In this document: piece after piece, positions 27,240-34,839 of the stretch
Layout of the letters: each line of letters opens with the position of its first letter
How positions within the stretch are numbered: position 1 is the stretch's first letter
Origin: an uncultured Amylibacter sp.
GTDB lineage: Bacteria; Pseudomonadota; Alphaproteobacteria; Rhodobacterales; Rhodobacteraceae
NCBI GenBank assembly: GCA_905182285.1
Contig: CAJJAY010000054.1
Span: 1 to 38,892, forward strand
Length of the DNA: 38,892 nt
Direction: 5' to 3'
The notes under the pieces: model-generated
Told to the model about the DNA's origin: nothing
Database searches by the model: none
Seen by the model: the letters and a program-made list of their open reading frames with translations, nothing else
Program-made: the position numbers and the translations under genes

Positions 27240-28149
27240 ATGGCAAACCCTTTAATGCATAATGAAGATTTTTTTTATGAGGTGCCAATCTAAAAAACCG
27301 TCTGCGTAACAATAAAATAGCTACTAAACTACAATAAAGTTTCTCATTTATTGAAGTAAATTCTCTACCATTAAACCAAGAATATTTTTTAAATTTGATT
27401 TTAATACCTATTTGCCGGTAAACAACTGCAGCTATTGCAATTGAGGCATGAGCCCTTAAGGGCAAATAGGAGCATCCAGCCAAACCACTAGAGTAATACT
27501 TTTCTGCAAGCTTAAGTAACTTTTGCGATCCCATCGATATATTTTTCGCTTCTTGAGAATTAGGGGACTTGCTGATTTCAACTATCTTTTTTGGCGAAAC
27601 ATCTCCAACCCAACTTTTAGGTAAATAACGTCTACCCATTTCTGCATCTTCAAGTATATCCCGGGCAATATTTGTTAATTGCATTGCAATACCTAAATCT
27701 ATTGCATGATTTATTGCGCTACTTTTTTCGCAATTTAGTACCTTACACATAAGTATTCCAACTGTACTTGCAACTCGATAACAGTAGCGAAGTAACTCTT
27801 TTTCATTTTCTATTAAAACATTATTTTGGTCACCAAGTAAGCCATCTATTAATGAAATTATTACCAATTTTGGTAATTTTTTTGATGTAATAAAAAATTC
27901 GAAATCCGATAATAAAGGGTCATTTGTTAGATAGTCATTCAATAATCCATCACGTATTTTATGTAATCTTTCTGGCCCATTGATAATATCACCATCAGCC
28001 ATATCATCTAGAACTCTACAAAACCTATATAAGATTGCTGCATTGGTACCCATTTCTTTACCAAGAAATCTTTTTGCCCAATTAAAACTTTTACCATAAA
28101 TAGCCAGCGCTTTTGTAGGTGTTAGGTTTTCACTATCTATTTTATTCAA
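27229..28149 (-). CDS. crtB: Phytoene synthase
   Basis: Joins two geranylgeranyl diphosphates head to head to give phytoene. The 306-residue protein has both Asp-rich motifs of squalene/phytoene synthases: YRFCRVLDDMADG (about 41-53) and LTNIARDILEDAEMGRRYLP. The frame starts at a TTG at 28149 with GGTGAT upstream. The next in-frame ATG would remove the first 30 residues, including conserved sequence, so TTG is the likely start. It is 37 bases downstream of crtI and overlaps crtY. Confidence 0.95.
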   Translation of the reverse strand: MNKIDSENLTPTKALAIYGKSFNWAKRFLGKEMGTNAAILYRFCRVLDDMADGDIINGPERLHKIRDGLLNDYLTNDPLLSDFEFFITSKKLPKLVIISLIDGLLGDQNNVLIENEKELLRYCYRVASTVGILMCKVLNCEKSSAINHAIDLGIAMQLTNIARDILEDAEMGRRYLPKSWVGDVSPKKIVEISKSPNSQEAKNISMGSQKLLKLAEKYYSSGLAGCSYLPLRAHASIAIAAVVYRQIGIKIKFKKYSWFNGREFTSINEKLYCSLVAILLLRRRFFRLAPHKKNLHYALKGLPYVK

Positions 28150-28186
28150 AATATATCACCAAAATTACATAACTACTTAATTTAAA

Positions 28187-29686
28187 TTAGTTTGGCTCTT
28201 TAGCTTCATCTTCCATAACTAAGCTCTCTACGACTTTAGCGGATGATAATACTCCAGGTATACCCGCTCCTGGATGAGCCCCCGCTGCAGCAAAATATAA
28301 ATTATCTATATGTGGGTCTCTGTTGTGAAACCTAAACCATGCTGATTGTAAAAAGATTGGTGCAATTGAAAAACCAGCTCCATGCATCGAACGGTAATCA
28401 TCCTTAAAATCAACAGGGGTCATATAGAAATCATCTGTAATAACCGATTTCAAATCGGGCATTATAGTATTGGATAAAGCATCAACTATTCTTTCTTGCA
28501 AAATGGGGCCAGTTTCATCCCAATCAATATTTGCTCTTAAATTTGGCACAGGGCATAGAACATAAAAACTATCACAGCCCTCAGGGGCAAAGCTTTTATC
28601 TGTAGCTGTCGGCCTATGAACATATAAAGAAAAATCATCTGCTAATATTTTTCTATCAAAAATATCTGCCAGTAATTCTTTATATCTTGGACCCATCCAG
28701 ATTGTGTGGTGTGCAATATCATCATACGTCTTTTTTGTACCAAAAAATAATACATAAAGGCCCATAGAATATTGTGTTAATTTTTCGGGAAACAAGCGCT
28801 TATTTCGATTTTTATCACCTGGCAACATTTGTGCATAAACAGTTGGTGGATCACCATTGCATATAATACGCTCTGCGGGGAAAAACCTGCCGTCAACACT
28901 TGTCGCACCCAAAGCTTTATTATTTTTTACTTCGATTTGAGCGATATCAGTATCTAAAACAATATCAATACCAGCCCTTTCCATAAGATCATATAACGCT
29001 TGAACTAATTTTCCAGTACCCCCCATAGCAAAAAATACACCCCATCTTCGTTCTAAATAATGTATAAGGGCATATATCGAAGTAGTGCTAAAAGGGTTGC
29101 CACCAACTAGGAGCGGGTGAATTGAAAAGGCTTGTCTTAAGAGTGGATGTTTAATGTATTTATTAACTATACCAGAGACAGAAAAATAACTTTTTAATCT
29201 TATTAAACTTGGTATCTGAGCCATCATATCCCAAAATTTTGTAAAAGGTTTGTCTGATAATTTTTCAAACCCTATTTCATAAATATCCTGTGAAGCCTTT
29301 AGAAGTCGACCATAGCCTTTGATATCACTTTGTGAGAATTTACTTATTTCTTTATTTGTATCTTCAATTGAGGGTCTATAATCAAATTGCTCGCCTGTAT
29401 GAAAATAAAACCTATACCAAGGATCTAGCCCTCTAAATTCAACATAGTTTTCACGCTTCTCGTCAAATAATTCAAAAAGTTCATCAAATAAAAATGGTGC
29501 AGTTATTACAGTAGGCCCAGCATCATGCTTAAATCCCCCACGGTTAAAAACCTGAGCACGGCCACCTATTGCACTTAACCTATCTACAAGAGTTACATTA
29601 TATCCCCGAGCACGCATACGCAAAGCAGATGCAATACCTCCAAATCCTGCCCCAATAACGAGAATATTTTTATTATTTTTTACCAA
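28187..29686 (-). CDS. crtI: Phytoene desaturase (lycopene-forming type)
   Basis: An FAD enzyme of 499 residues that introduces double bonds into phytoene, expected to give lycopene as the substrate of CrtY. The FAD motif is VIGAGFGGIASALRMRARGY, followed by DRLSAIGGRAQVF. The C-terminal FAAAGAHPGAGIPGVLSSAK is the bacterial carotenoid desaturase signature. The start is a TTG at 29686, with GGAA a little upstream; no in-frame ATG exists before the FAD motif. It lies 64 bases downstream of crtE. Confidence 0.96.
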   Translation of the reverse strand: MVKNNKNILVIGAGFGGIASALRMRARGYNVTLVDRLSAIGGRAQVFNRGGFKHDAGPTVITAPFLFDELFELFDEKRENYVEFRGLDPWYRFYFHTGEQFDYRPSIEDTNKEISKFSQSDIKGYGRLLKASQDIYEIGFEKLSDKPFTKFWDMMAQIPSLIRLKSYFSVSGIVNKYIKHPLLRQAFSIHPLLVGGNPFSTTSIYALIHYLERRWGVFFAMGGTGKLVQALYDLMERAGIDIVLDTDIAQIEVKNNKALGATSVDGRFFPAERIICNGDPPTVYAQMLPGDKNRNKRLFPEKLTQYSMGLYVLFFGTKKTYDDIAHHTIWMGPRYKELLADIFDRKILADDFSLYVHRPTATDKSFAPEGCDSFYVLCPVPNLRANIDWDETGPILQERIVDALSNTIMPDLKSVITDDFYMTPVDFKDDYRSMHGAGFSIAPIFLQSAWFRFHNRDPHIDNLYFAAAGAHPGAGIPGVLSSAKVVESLVMEDEAKEPN

Positions 29687-29750
29687 TTCATAATTTCCAA
29701 GTATATCAAAAACATATGGTTACATTCATATAGTTTTTAACGAGTTTATA

Positions 29751-30755
29751 TTATATAGATAGAGCGCAGACACGTTTGATAATTGTATGAACCGGAACAA
29801 CCGCTTCCAATGCTGAACTTGGCAGAGTATTGATGTTGCGTTCTGCAGCATTTAGTATTTTTAGCATTCTAACTGAGGCTGTTTCTATCGCTCTTGAAGC
29901 AAGTATTTTATCTCTCCAAAATTTTAGATCCTCATTGTTAGAATTATTATACCAGTCTTTAAATTCATTATGCTCATGGTCATTTAATGACTCAACAAAA
30001 GAAACAGTTACTGCGTTTGGAGCCCTTCGAGCCAAGTCACCTGCTATTAGCTTAGCGCCATCTGTACCTTTAAAATTTAAAATGTCATTAGCAATTTGAT
30101 AAGCTTTGCCTAAATCACAAAAATATCCTGAAATTGCAAAACCTAAGCCACTAGTTCCACTCATAAGGGTAACACCGTGTATCGGAGCGGTTAACAATGG
30201 AGCAGTCTTATCCGCTGCAATTTTTAGGTAAACATCCCAACTTTGAGTACTATCCCACTTAAACTCCATTGCTTGTCCAGCTGTAGTAGTTGCCATATGT
30301 CTAGCTAAAATTCCAACCAATCTAGGTGTATTTGACATCTCAGCTGCTTCTGATGCCAATTCAAACGATAGCGCAATAAGCCAATCACCAAGAGTTAGGG
30401 CCGTATCTCTACCAAATTTTATCCATATTGAAGCTCGCCCACGTCGTTGTTTATCTCCATCACAGATATCATCATGTATTAAAGAAGCGTTATGCAAAAC
30501 CTCTACAGAAGCAGCCCAGAGTAGCGAAATAGAAATATCTATTTTTGCCAATGATGCGCTTTGCATAGCCATTTTAGCTCGCAGCATTTTTCCTGGTGTC
30601 TTAAAATGGTAAAATGCAGCGTCAGAAAGAGAAGCGTCTACATTTTCTAATCTGTTTAGGATTAATTCATGAACATGATTAACATTTGGTGATCTATCTG
30701 TAATCAAACCATTAAAATTAAAGGCATCCGTGGATAATGCTGATAGCTTGTCCAT
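29751..30755 (-). CDS. crtE: Geranylgeranyl diphosphate synthase-type polyprenyl synthetase
   Basis: A class I prenyltransferase of 334 residues, placed to make C20 diphosphate for CrtB. The first Asp-rich motif is intact (DDICD at 95-99, then RRG at 104-106). The second, normally DDxxD, reads NDILN at 223-227, with Asn at the first and last positions. It is still followed by Gly/Lys/Asp residues like those of relatives (GTDGAKLIAGD). An AGGAGG site lies just before the ATG. It follows the opsin by 84 bases that hold a strong hairpin. Product length cannot be read from sequence alone. Confidence 0.88.
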   Translation of the reverse strand: MDKLSALSTDAFNFNGLITDRSPNVNHVHELILNRLENVDASLSDAAFYHFKTPGKMLRAKMAMQSASLAKIDISISLLWAASVEVLHNASLIHDDICDGDKQRRGRASIWIKFGRDTALTLGDWLIALSFELASEAAEMSNTPRLVGILARHMATTTAGQAMEFKWDSTQSWDVYLKIAADKTAPLLTAPIHGVTLMSGTSGLGFAISGYFCDLGKAYQIANDILNFKGTDGAKLIAGDLARRAPNAVTVSFVESLNDHEHNEFKDWYNNSNNEDLKFWRDKILASRAIETASVRMLKILNAAERNINTLPSSALEAVVPVHTIIKRVCALSI

Positions 30756-30800
30756 TGGGTGCCTCCTAAGATATTAAAAATTTATAAAAAAAGTAACGTA

Positions 30801-30829
30801 AGGGGGTAACAATTAATTTGTTACCCCCT
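30801..30829 (-). terminator. GC-capped hairpin between proteorhodopsin and crtE
   Basis: AGGGGGTAACAA (30801-30812) pairs perfectly over 12 bp with TTGTTACCCCCT (30818-30829) around loop TTAAT. It begins 11 bases past the opsin stop on the minus strand. A run of seven T follows, but only after about 10 bases. It could be a partial terminator, or a processing or stabilising element that sets opsin mRNA above carotenoid mRNA. Confidence 0.7.
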
Positions 30830-30839
30830 CACAATAGAT

Positions 30840-31610
30840 TTATTTAGTTTCTGACTCTGTTACAGCAACGTTCCAGATAATTACACCAAACGCAATTTTG
30901 TTCCATACATCAGCAAAGTTATAAATTATGTTCAATGCTTCGTCGCTTACAGCGCCGTTCATATAACCCATAAAATATCCTAAAGGATAAATTGCCCAAC
31001 CGATTGATACGACCCAACGCATTGTAGAGAACGCAGATTGTACTGAAGCCGGAGCTTCATTTGCAGCAACTTTACTAGCTTCACCTGCAAAGATTTCATA
31101 CAAGATGTAAGCCCAACCAAGCATACCAATAATGAATCCAAGAGTTGCACTAATGTAACCAATTTCACCAGCATAACCACCTACAAGCATTACTACTGTA
31201 CCGATCATTAAACGCCAGAAGATACCAATTGATACCTTAGTTATTGCGCGTAAGATTAGGTAAAACTCAACCATTAATAATGGTACAGTAATTAACCAAT
31301 CAATGTATCTGTATACTGTTGGTGACTCACCAGTTGATACCCATACATCACGCATGTAGAAATAGTGTACTGCAGCCACTAAAGTTACCAAACCTGATAC
31401 TGTTAGTGATGTTTTCCATTTGCCTTCAACTCTAGTTGTCTCAATAAAGAAGAATGCAGTAGCTGCTATAAGCGCCATTGATATAAGCCAGAATGAAATT
31501 CCAACGTAATCATTAGGTGCAAGTGTTGCGGCATTTGCAGAAGCTGGCAATATGCCTGCTGCCACTGCTGCTAAGGCCGTTTTAAAGCCTGTTTTTGATA
31601 AAATCGTCAT
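30840..31610 (-). CDS. Green-tuned proton-pumping proteorhodopsin
   Basis: A seven-helix light-driven proton pump of 256 residues. Using standard proteorhodopsin numbering plus 7, the key residues are His82, Arg101, proton acceptor Asp104 and donor Glu115 in RYIDWLITVPLLMVEFYL, Asp234, and the retinal Schiff-base Lys238 in FADVWNKIAFG. Leu112 is at the spectral tuning site (105 in the reference), which predicts green absorption. The first ~28 residues look like a cleaved signal peptide ending ASANAA. The ATG at 31610 has GGAGG 5-6 bases upstream; a GTG at 31622 overlaps that site and is unlikely. It leads the crtE-crtI-crtB-crtY-blh cassette. Confidence 0.98.
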   Translation of the reverse strand: MTILSKTGFKTALAAVAAGILPASANAATLAPNDYVGISFWLISMALIAATAFFFIETTRVEGKWKTSLTVSGLVTLVAAVHYFYMRDVWVSTGESPTVYRYIDWLITVPLLMVEFYLILRAITKVSIGIFWRLMIGTVVMLVGGYAGEIGYISATLGFIIGMLGWAYILYEIFAGEASKVAANEAPASVQSAFSTMRWVVSIGWAIYPLGYFMGYMNGAVSDEALNIIYNFADVWNKIAFGVIIWNVAVTESETK

Positions 31611-31677
31611 ATAATCCTCCACTATTTAGTCTCATTGTAAAAACAAAATTTCTTTCAACCGACCAAACTTTTATATA

Positions 31678-31683
31678 TTTATA
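31678..31683 (-). promoter_or_regulatory. Candidate -10 element of the proteorhodopsin promoter
   Basis: On the minus strand TATAAA occupies 31683-31678, preceded by TTGAG. It would give a 5' leader of about 60 bases. No good -35 lies at 16-18 bases, which would fit an activator-dependent promoter. Other AT-rich hexamers nearby are possible. Confidence 0.3.
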
Positions 31684-31712
31684 CTCAATTTAGTTACTCG
31701 TAATTCAGACTA

Positions 31713-31742
31713 TTTCAAGAAATTAGTATATGTTTCAAGAAA
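31713..31742. promoter_or_regulatory. Tandem palindromic operator-like sites upstream of proteorhodopsin
   Basis: TTTCAAGAAA occurs at 31713-31722 and again, identical, at 31733-31742. Each copy is itself an inverted repeat (TTTC-AA-GAAA), and the period is exactly 20 bases, about two helical turns. They lie 103-132 bases upstream of the opsin start, near -46 and -66 if the candidate -10 is right. This is a typical layout for a dimeric regulator bound twice on one DNA face. Confidence 0.5.
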
Positions 31743-31839
31743 AAAATGATAAAAAATAAATAATAATTAAAAATATACATATATTTCAATGGTTTAACAA
31801 AACATAAAGATTAAAATTTATTTTTTATATTGTAATTTT

Positions 31840-31887
31840 AACACTAAAAGTAGTATTTTTCGACATTTTATCACTACTTATAGTGTT
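31840..31887. repeat. 15-bp imperfect inverted repeat
   Basis: AACACTAAAAGTAGT (31840-31854) and ACTACTTATAGTGTT (31873-31887) are inverted copies matching at 14 of 15 positions, with an 18-base spacer. No T tract follows on either strand, so it does not look like a terminator. It sits about 230-277 bases upstream of the opsin start. Confidence 0.6.
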
Positions 31888-32123
31888 TATTACTATATCA
31901 TTTTAACTACAAAATACATATAGAAATATGAATATATCGTATAAATAAGAAGCGTTTATAAAATACTGTTTGTTATTTTATTTTTAGAAAAATTTAACTA
32001 AATTTTTAGATAAATAATGTAAAAAGTACAGTTTTGATAGAAAATCAACTTAAGTTATAATAACTATAGTAGTATAAATTAATATTTCATTGCTATAATA
32101 AACAAATCAAATTCTTAAAACTA

Positions 32124-32145
32124 CTTTCCCAATATACGGGGAAAG
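32124..32145 (+). promoter_or_regulatory. Inverted repeat just upstream of rnd
   Basis: CTTTCCC (32124-32130) and GGGAAAG (32139-32145) are perfect 7-base inverted arms, 15 bases before the rnd ATG. The right arm includes the only purine-rich stretch that could serve as a ribosome site, so a hairpin here would hide it. Confidence 0.4.
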
Positions 32146-32160
32146 ACTATAGATGCATTT

Positions 32161-32775
32161 ATGACAAATTATATTTATAAAAATGATCTGCCTAGTGAAT
32201 TAGACCTTGGACCTGTAGTCGCAATAGATACGGAGACAATGGGCTTAAACCCTTTACGTGATAGACTGTGTTTAGTTCAACTTTCATCTGGAGATGGCCA
32301 TGCTCATATTGTTCAAATTGAAAATAAGTCTGTAAAATCTCCAAATATATGTAAGATTCTAAGTGATCAAAACAAAATTAAACTCTTTCACTTTGCTCGC
32401 TTCGATATTGCTGCGTTACAAAATCATTTTAAAATTAGCACATCACCAGTTTATTGTACAAAGATAGCATCTAAATTAGTTAGAACTTACACTGATAGGC
32501 ATGGGTTAAAAAACTTACTCCGCGAAATGCTATTAATTGATATATCAAAACAACAACAATCATCAGATTGGGGCGCACCTGAGCTATCAAAATCTCAAGT
32601 AGAATATGCTGCTAGTGATGTTTTATATTTACATAAATTAATGGATAAATTAAATATAAACTTAAGGCGGGAAAACAGGATGGAGATGGCAAACGCTTGT
32701 TTTGATTTTCTTCCAATGCGTGCTGAACTTGATCTTGCAGGTTGGTCAGAGCATGATATTTTTTCTCATACTTAA
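32161..32775 (+). CDS. rnd: Short RNase D-type 3'-5' exonuclease
   Basis: A DEDDy exonuclease of 204 residues, acting on the 3' ends of tRNA or other small RNA. The acidic residues are Asp and Glu in VAIDTETMGL, Asp in HFARFDIAALQ, and Tyr and Asp in VEYAASDVLYLHKL. It lacks the HRDC domains of full-length RNase D (about 370 residues in E. coli), a short form frequent in alphaproteobacteria. The ribosome site is poor. Its stop shares a base with the lptC start (TAATG), so it leads the lpt genes. Confidence 0.9.
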   Translation: MTNYIYKNDLPSELDLGPVVAIDTETMGLNPLRDRLCLVQLSSGDGHAHIVQIENKSVKSPNICKILSDQNKIKLFHFARFDIAALQNHFKISTSPVYCTKIASKLVRTYTDRHGLKNLLREMLLIDISKQQQSSDWGAPELSKSQVEYAASDVLYLHKLMDKLNINLRRENRMEMANACFDFLPMRAELDLAGWSEHDIFSHT

Positions 32776-33398
32776 TGCGTAAATACATAAATACATATTC
32801 AAAGATTGTAAAATGGTCTAAGTATATAATGCCCGTAATGGCATTAATGCTATTTTCTAGTATTTTTGTTTTTGGCAAAAAGGATGCCTTAAGGTCTGGG
32901 AATATAAAAATAGATAATGAAATGGTTAATTTAACCACCGATCAAAAAATTACCAATCCTCAGTTTTCTGGTTTAACCAATTTTGGTGACGCTTTTATCT
33001 TGAAAGCCTTCGAAGCTATGCCAGACTCACCAACTCCTGAAAAAATCGATTTGGTTGAACCTAGTTTAGAGTTTGATGCATTAAATGGTATTGGGTTTAA
33101 AGTAAGTTCTGATAATGGCTCAGTTAATTTCATAAAACAATCAGCACAACTTACAGGTAACGTTTATATTAATATGACAAATGGCTATGAGGCATTTAGT
33201 GAAAAAATAAAACTTAACCTCAAACTTGGTAGCTTAACTGCACCAGGATCAGTTGAGGCGGTTGGACCATCTGGAAAAATTATTGCCGGCTCTATGGAAT
33301 TATTAAAAGATATTGATATTAGTACATCTCAAATAAATGGAAATTTAAAGTTTTCTAATGGTGTTAGACTGGTATACTTGCCTTCCACACTTAAATAA
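32775..33398 (+). CDS. lptC: LPS export protein LptC
   Basis: A 207-residue bitopic inner-membrane protein that connects the LptBFG transporter to periplasmic LptA. One membrane segment (about residues 15-35, SKYIMPVMALMLFSSIFVFG) is followed by a periplasmic domain of OstA/LptC type with ALNGIGFKVSSDNG and a beta-rich LTGNVYINMTNGYEAFSEKI. Sequence identity to well-studied LptC is low, so the call rests on topology, this pattern and position directly before lptA and lptB. Confidence 0.88.
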   Translation: MRKYINTYSKIVKWSKYIMPVMALMLFSSIFVFGKKDALRSGNIKIDNEMVNLTTDQKITNPQFSGLTNFGDAFILKAFEAMPDSPTPEKIDLVEPSLEFDALNGIGFKVSSDNGSVNFIKQSAQLTGNVYINMTNGYEAFSEKIKLNLKLGSLTAPGSVEAVGPSGKIIAGSMELLKDIDISTSQINGNLKFSNGVRLVYLPSTLK

Positions 33399-33411
33399 GC
33401 AAAGTAACAGT

Positions 33412-33894
33412 ATGAAAATATATTTAAAATTATTCACTATTGGGCTTACCTTACTAGGTTCCAGCGCTTTAGCTCAGAGCGCTACTCTATCTTTAGGTGG
33501 AGAATCTCACGATACTAATTTACCTGTTGAGATAACAGCAAATAGTTTGTCAATTAATCAATCTTCAAACTCTGCTATATTCGAGGGAACTGCTTATGTT
33601 GGGCAAGGCTCATTACGCTTAAGTGCTGACAAAATCATAGTTAGTTATAATCAAGATACTGGAAAAGTTACCTCAGTAGAAGCTGCAGGAAATGTAGTAT
33701 TTACAAATGGGGATGATATTGCTGAAGCACAAAGTGCAATTTACAGCATCGATAGTGGGTTGTTAAAAATGTCTGGAAACGTTCTTTTAGTTCAAGGCAA
33801 AAGCACAATTTCTGGAAATTATTTAGATATGGATATATTAAAAAACATAGCAAACCTGACTGGAAATGTAAAAACCACTTTAACTCCTAATTGA
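33412..33894 (+). CDS. lptA: LPS transport periplasmic protein LptA
   Basis: A 160-residue periplasmic protein of the OstA-like fold that forms the bridge carrying LPS to the outer membrane. A signal peptide with a likely cut after SSALAQ (about residue 22) is clear. Repeated beta-strand units follow: VEITANSLSINQ, AIFEGTAYVGQGSLRLSADK and VEAAGNVVFTNGDD. I chose the ATG at 33412, since the earlier in-frame start at 33358 lies inside lptC. lptB follows after 4 bases. Confidence 0.92.
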   Translation: MKIYLKLFTIGLTLLGSSALAQSATLSLGGESHDTNLPVEITANSLSINQSSNSAIFEGTAYVGQGSLRLSADKIIVSYNQDTGKVTSVEAAGNVVFTNGDDIAEAQSAIYSIDSGLLKMSGNVLLVQGKSTISGNYLDMDILKNIANLTGNVKTTLTPN

Positions 33895-33898
33895 TACT

Positions 33899-34642
33899 AT
33901 GAATAATATAGAAATTAATACACATGGTTTAATTGTTCAGGGCATTGGTAAAGCATATAAAAATAAAAAAGTCCTACATGAAGTAAACCTAGAGCTCCAC
34001 AAAGGTGAAGTCGTTGCATTATTAGGCCCCAACGGTGCTGGTAAAACTACCTGCTTTTACTCTATCGCAGGATTAATTAGTCCTGACAAAGGAAGCGTCA
34101 CAGTTGATGGGTTTGATGCAACCAACCTCCCAATGTACCGTAGGGCACAATTGGGTTTGGGGTATTTACCACAAGAAGCAAGTATTTTTCGTGGTCTGAA
34201 TGTAGAGCAAAATATATCTGCCGTATCAGAATTATGGGCAAAAGATAAAATCGCCTCTAAACATCGTGTTGAAGAATTATTAAGTGAATTTTCTATTACT
34301 CATATTCGTAAGTCTCCCGCGATTTCTTTGTCTGGCGGTGAACGCAGGCGTGTTGAAATAGCCCGGTGTTTAGCAGCTAATCCTAAATATATTTTATTGG
34401 ATGAACCATTCGCAGGCGTTGACCCAATAGCTGTTGGAGATATTCGCTCATTAGTTGCTCAACTCAAAGAAAAAGAGATTGGCGTTTTAATTACTGATCA
34501 TAATGTACGTGAAACATTAGAAATTATTGACCGGGCTTATATTCTTCATGATGGAAAAGTTCTAATGAGTGGGACTCCAGAACAAGTTATTGAAAATAAT
34601 GATGTTCGTAGAGTGTATTTAGGAGATGATTTTAAGGTTTGA
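33899..34642 (+). CDS. lptB: LPS export ABC transporter ATPase LptB
   Basis: The cytoplasmic ATPase of LptBFGC, 247 residues. It has Walker A GPNGAGKT at 43-50, the signature LSGGERRRVEIARCL, Walker B YILLDEPFAGVDP and the switch His in ITDHNVRE. The Q-loop is GYLPQEASIFRGL, typical of LptB. It is the last gene of rnd-lptC-lptA-lptB. In many proteobacteria rpoN follows lptB; here a 197-base gap leads directly to hpf. Confidence 0.97.
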   Translation: MNNIEINTHGLIVQGIGKAYKNKKVLHEVNLELHKGEVVALLGPNGAGKTTCFYSIAGLISPDKGSVTVDGFDATNLPMYRRAQLGLGYLPQEASIFRGLNVEQNISAVSELWAKDKIASKHRVEELLSEFSITHIRKSPAISLSGGERRRVEIARCLAANPKYILLDEPFAGVDPIAVGDIRSLVAQLKEKEIGVLITDHNVRETLEIIDRAYILHDGKVLMSGTPEQVIENNDVRRVYLGDDFKV

Positions 34643-34777
34643 GTGTTTTCGAATCATTAAAATCCAAAACGGTGTTCTGCCGCGCTATTATGCTTAAATT
34701 ATTTTTATAAACAAGATTGTTTGAATTAAATTATCATATTATTCTTACCGTATGCATATAATTATTAAATTTTATAA

Positions 34778-34801
34778 TACTTAAGAAAATCCTCTTAAGT
34801 A
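34778..34801 (+). promoter_or_regulatory. 9-bp inverted repeat upstream of hpf
   Basis: TACTTAAGA (34778-34786) and TCTTAAGTA (34793-34801) are perfect inverted arms around AAATCC, ending 38 bases before the hpf ATG. No T tract follows, so an operator or leader hairpin is more likely than a terminator. Confidence 0.4.
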
Positions 34802-34839
34802 AAACTATTTATTTTTATAAAAACAAAAAAGGAGTTAAT

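Larger units (their letters stand above)
31611..32160. other. AT-rich divergent intergenic region between proteorhodopsin and rnd
   Basis: A 550-base gap with no supportable gene on either strand. It is the longest non-coding stretch in the window and is very AT-rich. It contains a possible opsin promoter, tandem TTTCAAGAAA palindromes, a 15-bp imperfect inverted repeat, a short AT palindrome (31988-32007) and an inverted repeat just before rnd. I see no tRNA or known RNA family. Confidence 0.8.

Noticed and set aside
31988-32007. AAAAATTT/AAATTTTT palindrome in the opsin-rnd gap
   Set aside because: Only A and T are used in the arms, which is easily chance in this composition, so it is noted but not called as a site.
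32612-32938. 108-codon minus-strand ORF opposite rnd and lptC
   Set aside because: It is antisense to two genes with conserved motifs and no family is recognisable.
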